From: Betaproteobacteria bacterium
GTDB taxonomy: Bacteria > Pseudomonadota > Gammaproteobacteria > Burkholderiales > Ga0077523
Assembly: GCA_016125475.1 (NCBI GenBank)
Contig: WGLR01000023.1
Location: forward strand, 62,001 to 126,000
Reading direction: 5' to 3'
Length of the DNA stretch: 64,000 bases
Shown here piece after piece: positions 8,183-15,839 of the stretch (position 1 is the first letter of the stretch; each line of letters begins with the position of its first letter). The position numbers and the translations under genes are program-made. The notes below the pieces were generated by a model. It searched no databases. It saw nothing but the letters and a program-made list of their open reading frames with translations, and was not told the origin of the DNA.

Positions 8183-8854
8183 ATGATCGATAGTGTCCGC
8201 AGTCGGCTCGGGAACCTGATCGGGCTCGTGACCGTCGTCGTGGTCGTCGGACTGGCGGTGCCGCCGGCGGCCAGCGCTTGGGGGCCCATATCGCGCGACC
8301 AGGCGCTCGAGATGGTGAAGGACCGTACCGTCGGCAAACAGCGGCAGGGCTACATCACGCTCGCCGACGTCGGCACGATGGACGACATCCCGCTGCTGCT
8401 GTCGGCGCTGCGCGACCCGGACGACCTGATCCGTGGCGTCGCGGAGCAGTCGATCTGGGGCATCTGGATGCGTGCCAACGACACGACGGTCGACCGGCTC
8501 TTCCAGATGGGCCTGGACCTGTCGCACCAGTTGCGACTCGGGGACGCGGAGAGCGAGTTCGACCGCGTGATCGCGATGCGACCCGAGTTCGCGGAGGCCT
8601 GGTACCGGCGTGCCGAGGTGAAGGTGATGGGCGACCGCTGGCAGGAGGCCGAACGGGACTTCGCGAAGGCGCTCGAACTGAACCCCTACCACTTCGGAGC
8701 GCTCGAGGGCCTCGGGCAGTGCGCCATGCACCTGGGGCGCAACATCGAGGCGATCGACTACTTCCGTCGTGCGCTGGAACTCAATCCGAACCTCGTGGAT
8801 GTCCGCGGCGCACTGCAGCGTGCGCGGAGCGCTGCCGAGCGCGAACGGACGTGA
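8183..8854 (+). CDS. Exported or membrane-anchored TPR protein
   Basis: A 223-aa protein with an N-terminal hydrophobic segment (residues 10-32, ending AASA). A helical HEAT-like part follows (about 45-105), then at least two and a half TPR units (about 115-215) with the usual pattern of W/Y, G, A and F/Y positions and two LELNP turns. TPR proteins scaffold protein complexes. Placed just after the C13-like membrane protease, it may be an envelope partner, which is inference. The ribosome site GGAGGAAGGA lies directly upstream. Confidence 0.85.
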   Translation: MIDSVRSRLGNLIGLVTVVVVVGLAVPPAASAWGPISRDQALEMVKDRTVGKQRQGYITLADVGTMDDIPLLLSALRDPDDLIRGVAEQSIWGIWMRANDTTVDRLFQMGLDLSHQLRLGDAESEFDRVIAMRPEFAEAWYRRAEVKVMGDRWQEAERDFAKALELNPYHFGALEGLGQCAMHLGRNIEAIDYFRRALELNPNLVDVRGALQRARSAAERERT

Positions 8855-8978
8855 CCGCTTCCGCGGCCGGCGCACCGTCCGGCTGAGCAGGGCGCTCGAA
8901 CGCTGCGGCGACGGGATGCGTGACCTCGCCGGCAGCCGGGCCTCCGGATGCCCCATAACGACGATAACGGGAGGTGTC

Positions 8979-10652
8979 GTGAGCTCGAAGCCCTGGCTGT
9001 CCCACTACCCTCCGGGAGTGCCGCACACTCTCGACGAGCCGGAATTCGCCACCATCCCGGCGATGCTGCAGGCCGCGGTCCGGAAGTTCGGTGACCGGCC
9101 TGCATTCGAGAATTTCGGCGTCACGATGTCGTTCGACGAAATCGACCGGAAGTCCCGGGATTTCGCGGCATATCTCGTCTCGACGCTCGGGCTGCAGAAG
9201 GGCGAGCGCGTGGCGGTCATGATGCCGAACCTCATCAACTACCCGATCGCGCTGTTCGGCATCCTCCGCGCCGGGCTCGTCGTCGTGAGCGTCAATCCTC
9301 TCTACACCGCGCGCGAGCTGGCGCATCAGCTGAACGACTCCGGTGCGCGCGCGATCGTCGTGCACGAGGGCGCGGCGCACACGCTCCAGCAGGTCGTCGA
9401 CCACACTCCGGTCCGTCACGTCATCGTCGCGTCGATCGGCGACATGCTGGGATTTCCGAAGGGAGCGCTGGTCAATTTCGTGGTGCGCCACGTGAAGCGG
9501 ATGGTGCCCTCATGGCGCCTCGTCGGTGCGGTGCGGTTCCCGGATGCGCTGGCGGCGGGCGCCGGCGCCGTGTTGGACGAGCCCCCGATCACCGCGGACG
9601 ACATCGCCTTCCTCCAGTACACGGGCGGGACCACGGGCGTCTCGAAGGGCGCGATGCTGCTGCACCGGAACGTGGTCGCGAACTGCCTGCAGATCCGGCA
9701 TTTTTCCGGGGCCGCGTTTCGCGAGGGCGAGGAAGTCGCCATCGCGGCGCTACCCTTCTACCACATCCTCGCTCTGGTCCTGAACTGCATGCTGGGCATG
9801 TACCGGGGAGACAGGCAGATCCTCGTCACGAATCCGCGGGACATTCCGGGATTCGTGAAGACGCTCGCGCGCAGCCGCTTCAGCTTCATGGTCGGCGTGA
9901 ACACGCTGTACACGGCGCTCCTCAACCACCCGGACCTGGCCCGTGTGGACTTCTCCAACCTGAAGATGTGCGGAGGCGGCGGCGCGCCCCTCCAGCTGTC
10001 CGTCGCGAAGCGCTGGAAGGAAGTCACGGGCCGCACTCTCATCGAGGGATACGGTCTCACGGAGACCTCCGGCGCGGTCTCGATCAATCCTCCGGAAATC
10101 GAGGAACACTCCGGCACGACGGGATTCCCGCTGCCGGGAACGGACGTCGAGATCCGCAGCGAGGACGGCCGGCCGCTGCCCCAGGGAGAGATCGGGCAGG
10201 TGTGCGTGCGGGGGCCGCAGGTCATGGCGGGCTACTGGCAACGACCGGAGGAGACGGACAAGGTGATCGGCGCCGATGGTTTCTTCGCGACCGGCGACAT
10301 GGGGCTCATCACGCCCGAGGGCTATCTCCGGATCGTCGACCGGCTGAAGGACATGATCCTCGTGTCGGGATTCAACGTGTATCCCAACGAGATCGAGGAC
10401 GTGCTCGCCGCACATCCGGACGTGATCGAGGCCGCGGTGGTCGGGGTGCCCGACGAGCAGTCGGGCGAGGCCGTGAAGGCGTTCGTCGTGCGGCGGGACA
10501 GCGCGCTCGCGAGCGACACGCTGGTGGCGTACTGCCGGGCCAGTCTCACCGGGTACAAGGTGCCGCGGCACATCGAGTTCCGCGACGCGCTGCCGAAGAG
10601 CCCGGTGGGCAAGATTCTTCGCAAGGAACTGAGAGAAGCAGCAGGGAAATGA
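8979..10652 (+). CDS. Long-chain acyl-CoA synthetase (FadD-like AMP-binding ligase)
   Basis: A 557-aa ANL-superfamily ligase that activates fatty acids with ATP and CoA. The P-loop YTGGTTGVSKGA lies near residues 211-222, the A5 motif YGLTETSG near 360, and the hinge/C-domain has KDMILVSGFNVYPNEIE. The catalytic Lys is in SPVGKILRKELR at the end. The GTG start is chosen because the next residues (SSKPWLSHYPPGVP) match the usual FadD N-terminus and GGGAGG lies just upstream. It overlaps the haemoglobin gene by ATGA, so the two are coupled. Confidence 0.93.
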   Translation: MSSKPWLSHYPPGVPHTLDEPEFATIPAMLQAAVRKFGDRPAFENFGVTMSFDEIDRKSRDFAAYLVSTLGLQKGERVAVMMPNLINYPIALFGILRAGLVVVSVNPLYTARELAHQLNDSGARAIVVHEGAAHTLQQVVDHTPVRHVIVASIGDMLGFPKGALVNFVVRHVKRMVPSWRLVGAVRFPDALAAGAGAVLDEPPITADDIAFLQYTGGTTGVSKGAMLLHRNVVANCLQIRHFSGAAFREGEEVAIAALPFYHILALVLNCMLGMYRGDRQILVTNPRDIPGFVKTLARSRFSFMVGVNTLYTALLNHPDLARVDFSNLKMCGGGGAPLQLSVAKRWKEVTGRTLIEGYGLTETSGAVSINPPEIEEHSGTTGFPLPGTDVEIRSEDGRPLPQGEIGQVCVRGPQVMAGYWQRPEETDKVIGADGFFATGDMGLITPEGYLRIVDRLKDMILVSGFNVYPNEIEDVLAAHPDVIEAAVVGVPDEQSGEAVKAFVVRRDSALASDTLVAYCRASLTGYKVPRHIEFRDALPKSPVGKILRKELREAAGK

Positions 10653-11065
10653 GTGCAACACACGACGAGGAAGCAGCGGTCGAGTGGATGGTGCGCCGCT
10701 TCTACGAGCTGGGACTCGCGGACGACGTGCTGGGACCGATCTTCCGCGACGCGATTCACGACTGGGACGACCACATCAGGGTGGTGGCGGATTTCTGGTC
10801 CCATTCGATCCACGGAACCGGGCGCTACCAGCGCAACGCGTTCGCGCCGCACATGCGGCTCAGGTTCGAGCCCGAGGCCTTCGATCACTGGCTCGCGGCC
10901 TTCGAACAGGCTGCGCGCGAATCGCTCGCGCCGGAGCACGCGGAGAAGGCGATCCGCATCGCGCGTCACATGGCACAGAGCTACAAGGCCGGCATGTTTC
11001 CGTTCGCCGACGCGGACGGGCGGCCGTCGCGCGTTCCCGTCTCGCGGAATCGGGGCGGGGGATAG
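10649..11065 (+). CDS. Group III truncated haemoglobin
   Basis: A 138-aa haem protein of the trHb3 type. Features are the FWSHSIHGTGRYQRNAFAPH segment with the proximal His region followed by LRF, then FDHWLAAF and an AIRIARHMAQS helix, as in this family. Group III haemoglobins bind O2 or NO, often in respiratory or nitrosative settings. The ATG overlaps the stop of the acyl-CoA ligase, so both proteins come from one transcript, and haem synthesis genes are absent nearby. The link between lipid activation and an O2/NO carrier is unexplained. Confidence 0.87.
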   Translation: MSATHDEEAAVEWMVRRFYELGLADDVLGPIFRDAIHDWDDHIRVVADFWSHSIHGTGRYQRNAFAPHMRLRFEPEAFDHWLAAFEQAARESLAPEHAEKAIRIARHMAQSYKAGMFPFADADGRPSRVPVSRNRGGG

Positions 11066-11306
11066 GTCACCCGCGACGGGCAACTGGCGCGGGGCGATGG
11101 GTGTCCCCGCCCTGCCTGTGCGCCGAGGTCGGGGCCGCGGAACGGACGCGCGTCGGTGATGTCTCGCCTGTACGCGGCAGGGAGGCGTGCCCGGGACCGA
11201 GGCCCCGCGCATCGACCGGATCGGCGGAGCACGGAAGCCGAACCGACGCTCCCGGCCTGCGCGTGATTCAGGGCATGGTGCCGGATGACGACTCAGGAGA
11301 ATGCAG

Positions 11307-11594
11307 ATGTCGAACGAGGGATATCACGAGCCCGTGGACGAACTGGGCGACGAGGTGCGTGACAGGCACCGCGCGATCGTTTCGCTGATGGAGGAACTGG
11401 AGGCGGTCGACTGGTACGACCAGCGCGTGAGCGCCTGCAAGAACCCGGAACTCCAGGCGATCCTCGCGCACAATCGCGACGAGGAGAAGGAGCACGCAGC
11501 CATGCTGCTCGAATGGATCCGCCGCCACGACGCCTCGTTCGACCGGCAGCTTCGCGAATACCTCTTCACGGACAGGTCGATCGCGCACGAATAG
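11307..11594 (+). CDS. Encapsulated-ferritin-like protein (EncFtn family) without cargo-loading tail
   Basis: A 95-aa four-helix ferroxidase subunit. From memory it resembles the Rhodospirillum rubrum encapsulated ferritin closely over the catalytic part: RHRAIVS, MEELEAVDWYDQRV and HNRDEEKEHAAM are kept. The putative iron ligands are Glu30, Glu60 and His63. The R. rubrum protein carries a C-terminal tail that targets it to an encapsulin shell, but this one ends right after the YLFT helix (SIAHE). No shell gene follows. The ATG at 11307 is chosen because AGGAG at 11295-11299 is 7 bases away. The in-frame ATG at 11301 is too close. Confidence 0.88.
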   Translation: MSNEGYHEPVDELGDEVRDRHRAIVSLMEELEAVDWYDQRVSACKNPELQAILAHNRDEEKEHAAMLLEWIRRHDASFDRQLREYLFTDRSIAHE

Positions 11595-11613
11595 CGCGGA
11601 CCGCGGCCGTCGC

Positions 11614-13623
11614 TCAGTCGCGGGCGGCCGGTCCTGGTGCCTGTGCGTCTTCCTGCCGGCGGGAAGGCGCTGGTGGCGGGTTGGCGGGTGGCCTCGTGCG
11701 GTAGAAGGTCACGGGTGCGACGGGGGTGTCCCTGAGGATGGACTTGCGCATGCGCCCGATGACATGCATCTCGCAGGGCTTGCAGTCGAACCGAAGGGTG
11801 AGCCGGTCCCCGCCGCTCACGAGCGTGAGCGGCTCGGCGCGGACCTGGCCCTGTACTCCCTGGACCCCCTTGGCCTGCCTGGGGCACAGGCTCAGGGAGT
11901 AGCGCACGCAGTGCTTCGTGATCATGAGGGAAACCTCGCCGGGTTCCTCGTGCGACTCGTAGGCCGCCTCGATCACGCGCACGCCGTGCCGCGCATAGAA
12001 ATCGCGTGCGCGGTGGTTGAACACGTTCGCGAGGTACGTCAGCGTGTCGTCGGGGTACGGCGTGGGAGGGTCGACAGGGCGCGCGCGTTCCGGGCGTCGA
12101 CGCGCGGCGGCCCGCACGGTCTCCAGTCTCTCGATCGCCTCGCGACGCAGTGCGTTCAGCAGGGAAGTCGGGAGAAACCAGGGTTCCGCGAGAGTCACGT
12201 CGAGTGCGTCGAGCCGGAAGATCGTGTTGCCGAGCTTCGACAGTTGCCCGCGAATCGTCTCGATCACCCGATCGGGCTCGCGCGCGGACTGTTTCGGAGC
12301 TTCCACCGCGACTTCCGCGACGTGTTCGTCCTCGTCCTCGACCGACAGCCGGAAACCCCGGGCGGTCTCGACGAGTCGCATCCGAAGCCCGATGCGCCGC
12401 TCGGCGGACTTGCGGGCGAGCAGCGTGTCCCAGGCCATGTCCCGGTTGCGACTGAGAGGCGTGTCCGGACGCAGGCCCTGGAGATTCGCGACGTTCTCAT
12501 TCGGGTGGATCCGGTAACGGCCGTCCGCAAGTGGCTCGGCGCGGTTCACGCGAATGCCCGCCAGTTCGCGTCTGCCCGTGAAATAGCTGAGTCCGTCGCC
12601 GTTGTGGATCGGGTCCGGGCTCTCCATTTCGAACCACTCCGGACCAACGCGCGTCACGTGTCCGACCGGAATGCCGGCGTGTTTCGGCGTGTCGAACGCA
12701 CCGATATCGTCGCGACGACCGTTCACGAAGTAGTCCGTGCTGCCACGGTTGAAGTCGCGCTGCGGATCGGGCGCGAAGAGGAAGGTGCAGCGTCCGGACG
12801 ATGCGTGCCGCAGGGTCCCGTCGCCCTCCAGGATCTCGTCGAGGAGCCGTCGGTAGTGGGCCGTGATGTTCTTGACGTAGCCCATGTCCTTGTACCGACC
12901 CTCGATCTTGAACGAACGGATGCCCGCGTCGACGAGCGCGCGCAGGTTCGCACTCTGGTCGTTGTCCTTGAGGGAGAGCACGTGTCGCTCGTATGCCACG
13001 ACCTGACCCCGGGAGTCGGTGACGGTGTAGGGCAGGCGGCACTCCTGCGAGCAGTTGCCGCGGTTGGCGCTGCGGCCCGTGTGCGCGTGACTGATGAAAC
13101 ACTGGCCGCTGTATGCCACGCACAGTGCGCCGTGGACGAAGAACTCCAGCGTGGCACGGTCGACCGTGTCGGCGATGTCGCGAATCCGCGCCGCCGTGAG
13201 TTCCCGCGCGAGCACCATCTGGGAGAAGCCCGCGTCCTGGAGGAAGCGAGCCTTCTCCGGCGTGCGGGTGTCCGTCTGGGTGCTCGCGTGCAGCTGGATC
13301 GGCGGGAGGTCCGTTTCGAGCAGGCCCATGTCCTGCACGATCAGGGCGTCGGCGCCCGCCTCGTGCAGCTGCCAGGCCAGCCTGCGCGCGGGTTCGAGTT
13401 CGTCGTCACGCAGGATCGTGTTGAGCGTCACGAAGACGAGCGCCGAGTAGCGATGCGCATGGGCGGCGAGGCGTTCGATGTCCGTCAGCGAATTGCCCGC
13501 GTTCGCGCGCGCTCCGAACGACGGTCCGCCGATGTACACGGCATCGGCTCCGTGGCTCACGGCCTCGATGCCGATGTCGGCGGATCGGGCCGGAGAGAGC
13601 AGTTCAAGTTCGGGGCGGGGCAT
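11614..13623 (-). CDS. rlhA: 23S rRNA 5-hydroxycytidine C2501 synthase (peptidase U32 family, RlhA)
   Basis: A 669-aa U32-family protein matching E. coli RlhA (YdcP, about 650 aa) along its whole length as I recall it: GADAVYIGGP near the start, QDMGLLE, FVHGALCVAYSGQCF, CSQECRLPY, FKIEGRYKD and a C-terminal cysteine cluster FDCKPCEMHVIG. RlhA hydroxylates C2501 of 23S rRNA with help from prephenate-dependent and iron-related functions. The last 30 residues (Pro/Ala rich) extend past the E. coli protein. It converges on the ferritin-like gene. Confidence 0.93.
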   Translation of the reverse strand: MPRPELELLSPARSADIGIEAVSHGADAVYIGGPSFGARANAGNSLTDIERLAAHAHRYSALVFVTLNTILRDDELEPARRLAWQLHEAGADALIVQDMGLLETDLPPIQLHASTQTDTRTPEKARFLQDAGFSQMVLARELTAARIRDIADTVDRATLEFFVHGALCVAYSGQCFISHAHTGRSANRGNCSQECRLPYTVTDSRGQVVAYERHVLSLKDNDQSANLRALVDAGIRSFKIEGRYKDMGYVKNITAHYRRLLDEILEGDGTLRHASSGRCTFLFAPDPQRDFNRGSTDYFVNGRRDDIGAFDTPKHAGIPVGHVTRVGPEWFEMESPDPIHNGDGLSYFTGRRELAGIRVNRAEPLADGRYRIHPNENVANLQGLRPDTPLSRNRDMAWDTLLARKSAERRIGLRMRLVETARGFRLSVEDEDEHVAEVAVEAPKQSAREPDRVIETIRGQLSKLGNTIFRLDALDVTLAEPWFLPTSLLNALRREAIERLETVRAAARRRPERARPVDPPTPYPDDTLTYLANVFNHRARDFYARHGVRVIEAAYESHEEPGEVSLMITKHCVRYSLSLCPRQAKGVQGVQGQVRAEPLTLVSGGDRLTLRFDCKPCEMHVIGRMRKSILRDTPVAPVTFYRTRPPANPPPAPSRRQEDAQAPGPAARD

Positions 13624-13775
13624 GGCTGGCGGCTGCGGGGATTCGATGCCGGGAGATTCTACGCGGACTCGCGCGCGGCCCGGCCATCCGCGCGACCCCG
13701 GGGGCGCCAGGGTCCACTGGCCGCTCCGGCGTCGCCGTGATACAAGCGTCGTTTCCTGGACTCGCGGTGACTGTC

Positions 13776-14471
13776 ATGGCCATTCAGCTGTTCGAACTCG
13801 CCGGTGCCGAGCAGGGCAGGGTGTTCAGCCCGTACTGCTGGCGAATCTGCATGGCGCTCGCACACAAGGGGCTCGGCTGGGAAACCCTGCCGTGGCGCTT
13901 CCATGAGAAGGCACGCATCGCGCCCTTCGATTCGACGACCGTGCCCGTGCTCGTCGACGGCGAGCAGGCCGTCGCGGATTCGTGGAAGATCGCGCTGTAC
14001 CTCGACGAAGCGTACCCGGAATGCCCCCCGCTCTTCGGCTGCGATGCCGCGAGAGGCGAGGCGCTGCTCATCAAGTTCTGGACGGAGCGCACGCTGCATC
14101 CGTTCATCACGCGCATGACTGTCCGGGACATTCTGGACGTCCTGGACGAGAAGGACCGCACGTACTTCCGCGAATCCCGCGAGAAGCGCCTGGGCCGGCA
14201 GCTGGAAGCGGTCGTGTCCGACCGCGAGCAGACCCGGGAAGGCTTCCGCGCCGCGCTGGATCCTCTGCGCGCGACGCTCGCCTCCCAGCCGTTCATCGGC
14301 GGCGAGTCGCCCAATTTCGCGGACTACACGGTGTTCGGCATGTTCATGTGGGCGCGGGCCGTCTCGCCGTTCCCCCTGCTCGCGGACGACGACCCGGTCC
14401 ACGCGTGGCGCGCACGCCTGCTCGCGATGTACGACGGACTGGCCGCACGGGCAGTCGGTTTCGACGTGTGA
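13776..14471 (+). CDS. Glutathione S-transferase family protein, beta-etherase (LigE)-like
   Basis: A 231-aa two-domain GST. The N-terminal thioredoxin fold holds [17 protein letters not shown] (residues 17-33), the cis-Pro in TVPVLVDG and the glutathione gamma-glutamyl contact DSW. The helical C-domain ends with [13 protein letters not shown]. The SPYxWR start and spacing resemble LigE-type enzymes that cleave aryl ether bonds of lignin dimers, but many such homologues have other substrates. I took the ATG at 13776 ([10 protein letters not shown]) since the upstream in-frame ATG adds residues unlike the family. Confidence 0.85.
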   Translation: MAIQLFELAGAEQGRVFSPYCWRICMALAHKGLGWETLPWRFHEKARIAPFDSTTVPVLVDGEQAVADSWKIALYLDEAYPECPPLFGCDAARGEALLIKFWTERTLHPFITRMTVRDILDVLDEKDRTYFRESREKRLGRQLEAVVSDREQTREGFRAALDPLRATLASQPFIGGESPNFADYTVFGMFMWARAVSPFPLLADDDPVHAWRARLLAMYDGLAARAVGFDV

Positions 14472-14518
14472 GAGGGGGCAGGCGGGTGACCGGGGCGCGC
14501 CACGTGCGCGGACGGACC

Positions 14519-14562
14519 TTGACGCCCGTCAATGGTGCGGTGCCGTCGCGCGGTGGTACGCT
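14519..14562 (+). promoter_or_regulatory. FNR/Dnr-type box plus extended -10 before pdxH
   Basis: A perfect palindrome TTGAC-GCCC-GTCAA lies at 14519-14532. An extended -10 (TGG-TACGCT, hexamer 14557-14562) follows, so the box centre falls near -42 from the predicted start site, the position of a class II FNR/CRP activator. The pdxH ATG is at 14593. Confidence 0.6.
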
Positions 14563-14592
14563 CGCAGAAGATGCACTCGTCCCGCTACGCCG

Positions 14593-15228
14593 ATGACCAT
14601 AGCCCATCTCAGGAAGGAATACCTGCGCGAACGATTCGACGAATCCGACGCCCATGCGGACCCGTTCGTGCAGTTTCAGCGCTGGTTCGACGAAGCGCTC
14701 AAGGCCGAGCTGCCGGAGCCCAATGCGATGACGCTCGCGACCGCGACACCGGGTGGCGTGCCTTCCGCCCGCATCGTGCTGCTGAAGGAAGTGGGGGGCG
14801 GCGGCTTCGTGTTCTACACGAACTACGAGAGCCGGAAGGGACGGGAACTGGCGGCGAATCCCGAGGCGGCGCTGCTGTTCCACTGGGTCGAACTCGAGCG
14901 GCAGGTCCGGATCGAGGGGGAGGTCGCGAAGGTCGCGGGAGACGAATCCGACGCGTACTACCGGATCCGCCCTCTCGGCAGCCGGATCGGCGCCTGGGCC
15001 TCCATGCAGAGCACCGTCCTGGAGAACCGGAGACAGCTCGAGGATCGCGTCGCCGACGCCGGGAGCCGGCTCGGAGACGATCCGCCGCGGCCGCCGCACT
15101 GGGGCGGCTACCGACTGGTGCCCCGCGCCCTGGAGTTCTGGCAGGGCAGGCCGAGCCGCCTGCATGACAGACTGCGCTACGACCTCGGGCCGGATGGACA
15201 CTGGCGCATGTGCCGCCTCTCGCCCTGA
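14593..15228 (+). CDS. pdxH: Pyridoxamine/pyridoxine 5'-phosphate oxidase
   Basis: A 211-aa FMN enzyme that oxidises PNP or PMP to pyridoxal phosphate using O2, the last step of the DXP-dependent vitamin B6 route and of salvage. It shows the FMN-binding stretch [25 protein letters not shown] and the C-terminal signature around [13 protein letters not shown] ending CRLSP, with normal family length. An FNR-type palindrome and an extended -10 precede it, suggesting oxygen- or redox-linked control. That is notable for an O2-consuming enzyme. Confidence 0.95.
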   Translation: MTIAHLRKEYLRERFDESDAHADPFVQFQRWFDEALKAELPEPNAMTLATATPGGVPSARIVLLKEVGGGGFVFYTNYESRKGRELAANPEAALLFHWVELERQVRIEGEVAKVAGDESDAYYRIRPLGSRIGAWASMQSTVLENRRQLEDRVADAGSRLGDDPPRPPHWGGYRLVPRALEFWQGRPSRLHDRLRYDLGPDGHWRMCRLSP

Positions 15229-15256
15229 GGCGGTGCGGCACGGGTCCGGCCGATGC

Positions 15257-15277
15257 CGCGGGAGACGACCTCCCGCG
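15257..15277. terminator. Hairpin between convergent genes
   Basis: Perfect 8-bp stem (CGCGGGAG / CTCCCGCG) with a 5-base loop, 29 bases after pdxH and just past the stop of the opposing small gene. There is no T-run, so it may slow polymerase from both sides or work with Rho. Confidence 0.5.
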
Positions 15278-15292
15278 TCTTCCGCCGGAAGA

Positions 15293-15517
15293 TCAGTCCA
15301 GGAGGCCCGCGATGTCGTCGATCTCCGCGTCGGAGGCCCACGACATCCTGTCCTCGAAGAAGTCCTCGACGTCGGACGCCTGCATGCTGGTCATCCGGGA
15401 CCCGTAGAAGTCCTCGGATCCGTGTCGCAGCAGACTCCGTTCGACGATGTCTGCCGGCAACATGGGAATGTCTCCCAAGAGAAGGTCGTCCTGGAACTGC
15501 CGATCGCGATAGACCAT
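15293..15517 (-). CDS. Small acidic hypothetical protein
   Basis: A 74-aa protein from the ATG at 15517 (MVYRDRQFQDDLLLG), rich in Asp and Glu towards the C-terminus (VEDFFEDRMSWASDAEIDDIAGLLD-type run, 15293-15370) and without Cys. A longer reading begins with TTG at 15553 and adds 12 residues. It has no signal peptide or transmembrane segment. I do not recognise a family. Coding is supported by codon structure, its fit between two hairpin-bearing intergenic stretches and the lack of a better frame. Confidence 0.55.
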   Translation of the reverse strand: MVYRDRQFQDDLLLGDIPMLPADIVERSLLRHGSEDFYGSRMTSMQASDVEDFFEDRMSWASDAEIDDIAGLLD

Positions 15518-15717
15518 GCTGACCCCAACCTTTCTGCCGTCCCTGTCCGGCAAGATTATCAGCTCCGGCCCGACTTCAGGGATCGTCAGGGTGTCATTCC
15601 CGTCGGCATCGTCGCCGGACGCCGCTCGTTTTCCGCGGGGCCGGGAGCGAGGACGTGCCTGTCGATCCGGAGCGCTTGTACGGGACGAATGCTAGCCATC
15701 GGCACCGGCCGCGGACA

Positions 15718-15733
15718 TATGAGTAGGCTCATA
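15718..15733. promoter_or_regulatory. Inverted repeat, possible operator
   Basis: Perfect 6-base arms TATGAG/CTCATA with a 4-base spacer, 107 bases before the acyl-CoA dehydrogenase ATG. The size suits a dimeric repressor, but no cognate regulator is adjacent. Confidence 0.35.
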
Positions 15734-15801
15734 ACACGCATGGACGATCCGACGCCGCTGCCGCGGGACTGCCCGCAGCGCGAGCAGTGACTGATTTTCA
15801 G

Positions 15802-15817
15802 GAAACCTTGCGGTTTC
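15802..15817. promoter_or_regulatory. Inverted repeat next to the acyl-CoA dehydrogenase start
   Basis: Perfect arms GAAACC/GGTTTC with a TTGC spacer, 22 bases before the ATG and just before the ribosome site (GGGGAGCGAG). It could be an operator or an RNA hairpin near the translation start. Confidence 0.35.
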
Positions 15818-15839
15818 ACCGACACTACTGGGGAGCGAG

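Larger units (their letters stand above)
15518..15839. other. Divergent intergenic region with two inverted repeats
   Basis: No gene is visible. It separates the small acidic protein from the acyl-CoA dehydrogenase. It holds the palindromes TATGAG-TAGG-CTCATA (15718-15733) and GAAACC-TTGC-GGTTTC (15802-15817), plus a GC-rich imperfect hairpin at about 15764-15786. Confidence 0.6.

Noticed and set aside
11595-11613. Hidden encapsulin-targeting tail after the ferritin-like gene by frameshift
   Set aside because: Only 19 bases separate its stop from the end of rlhA, and no frame yields the expected tail.
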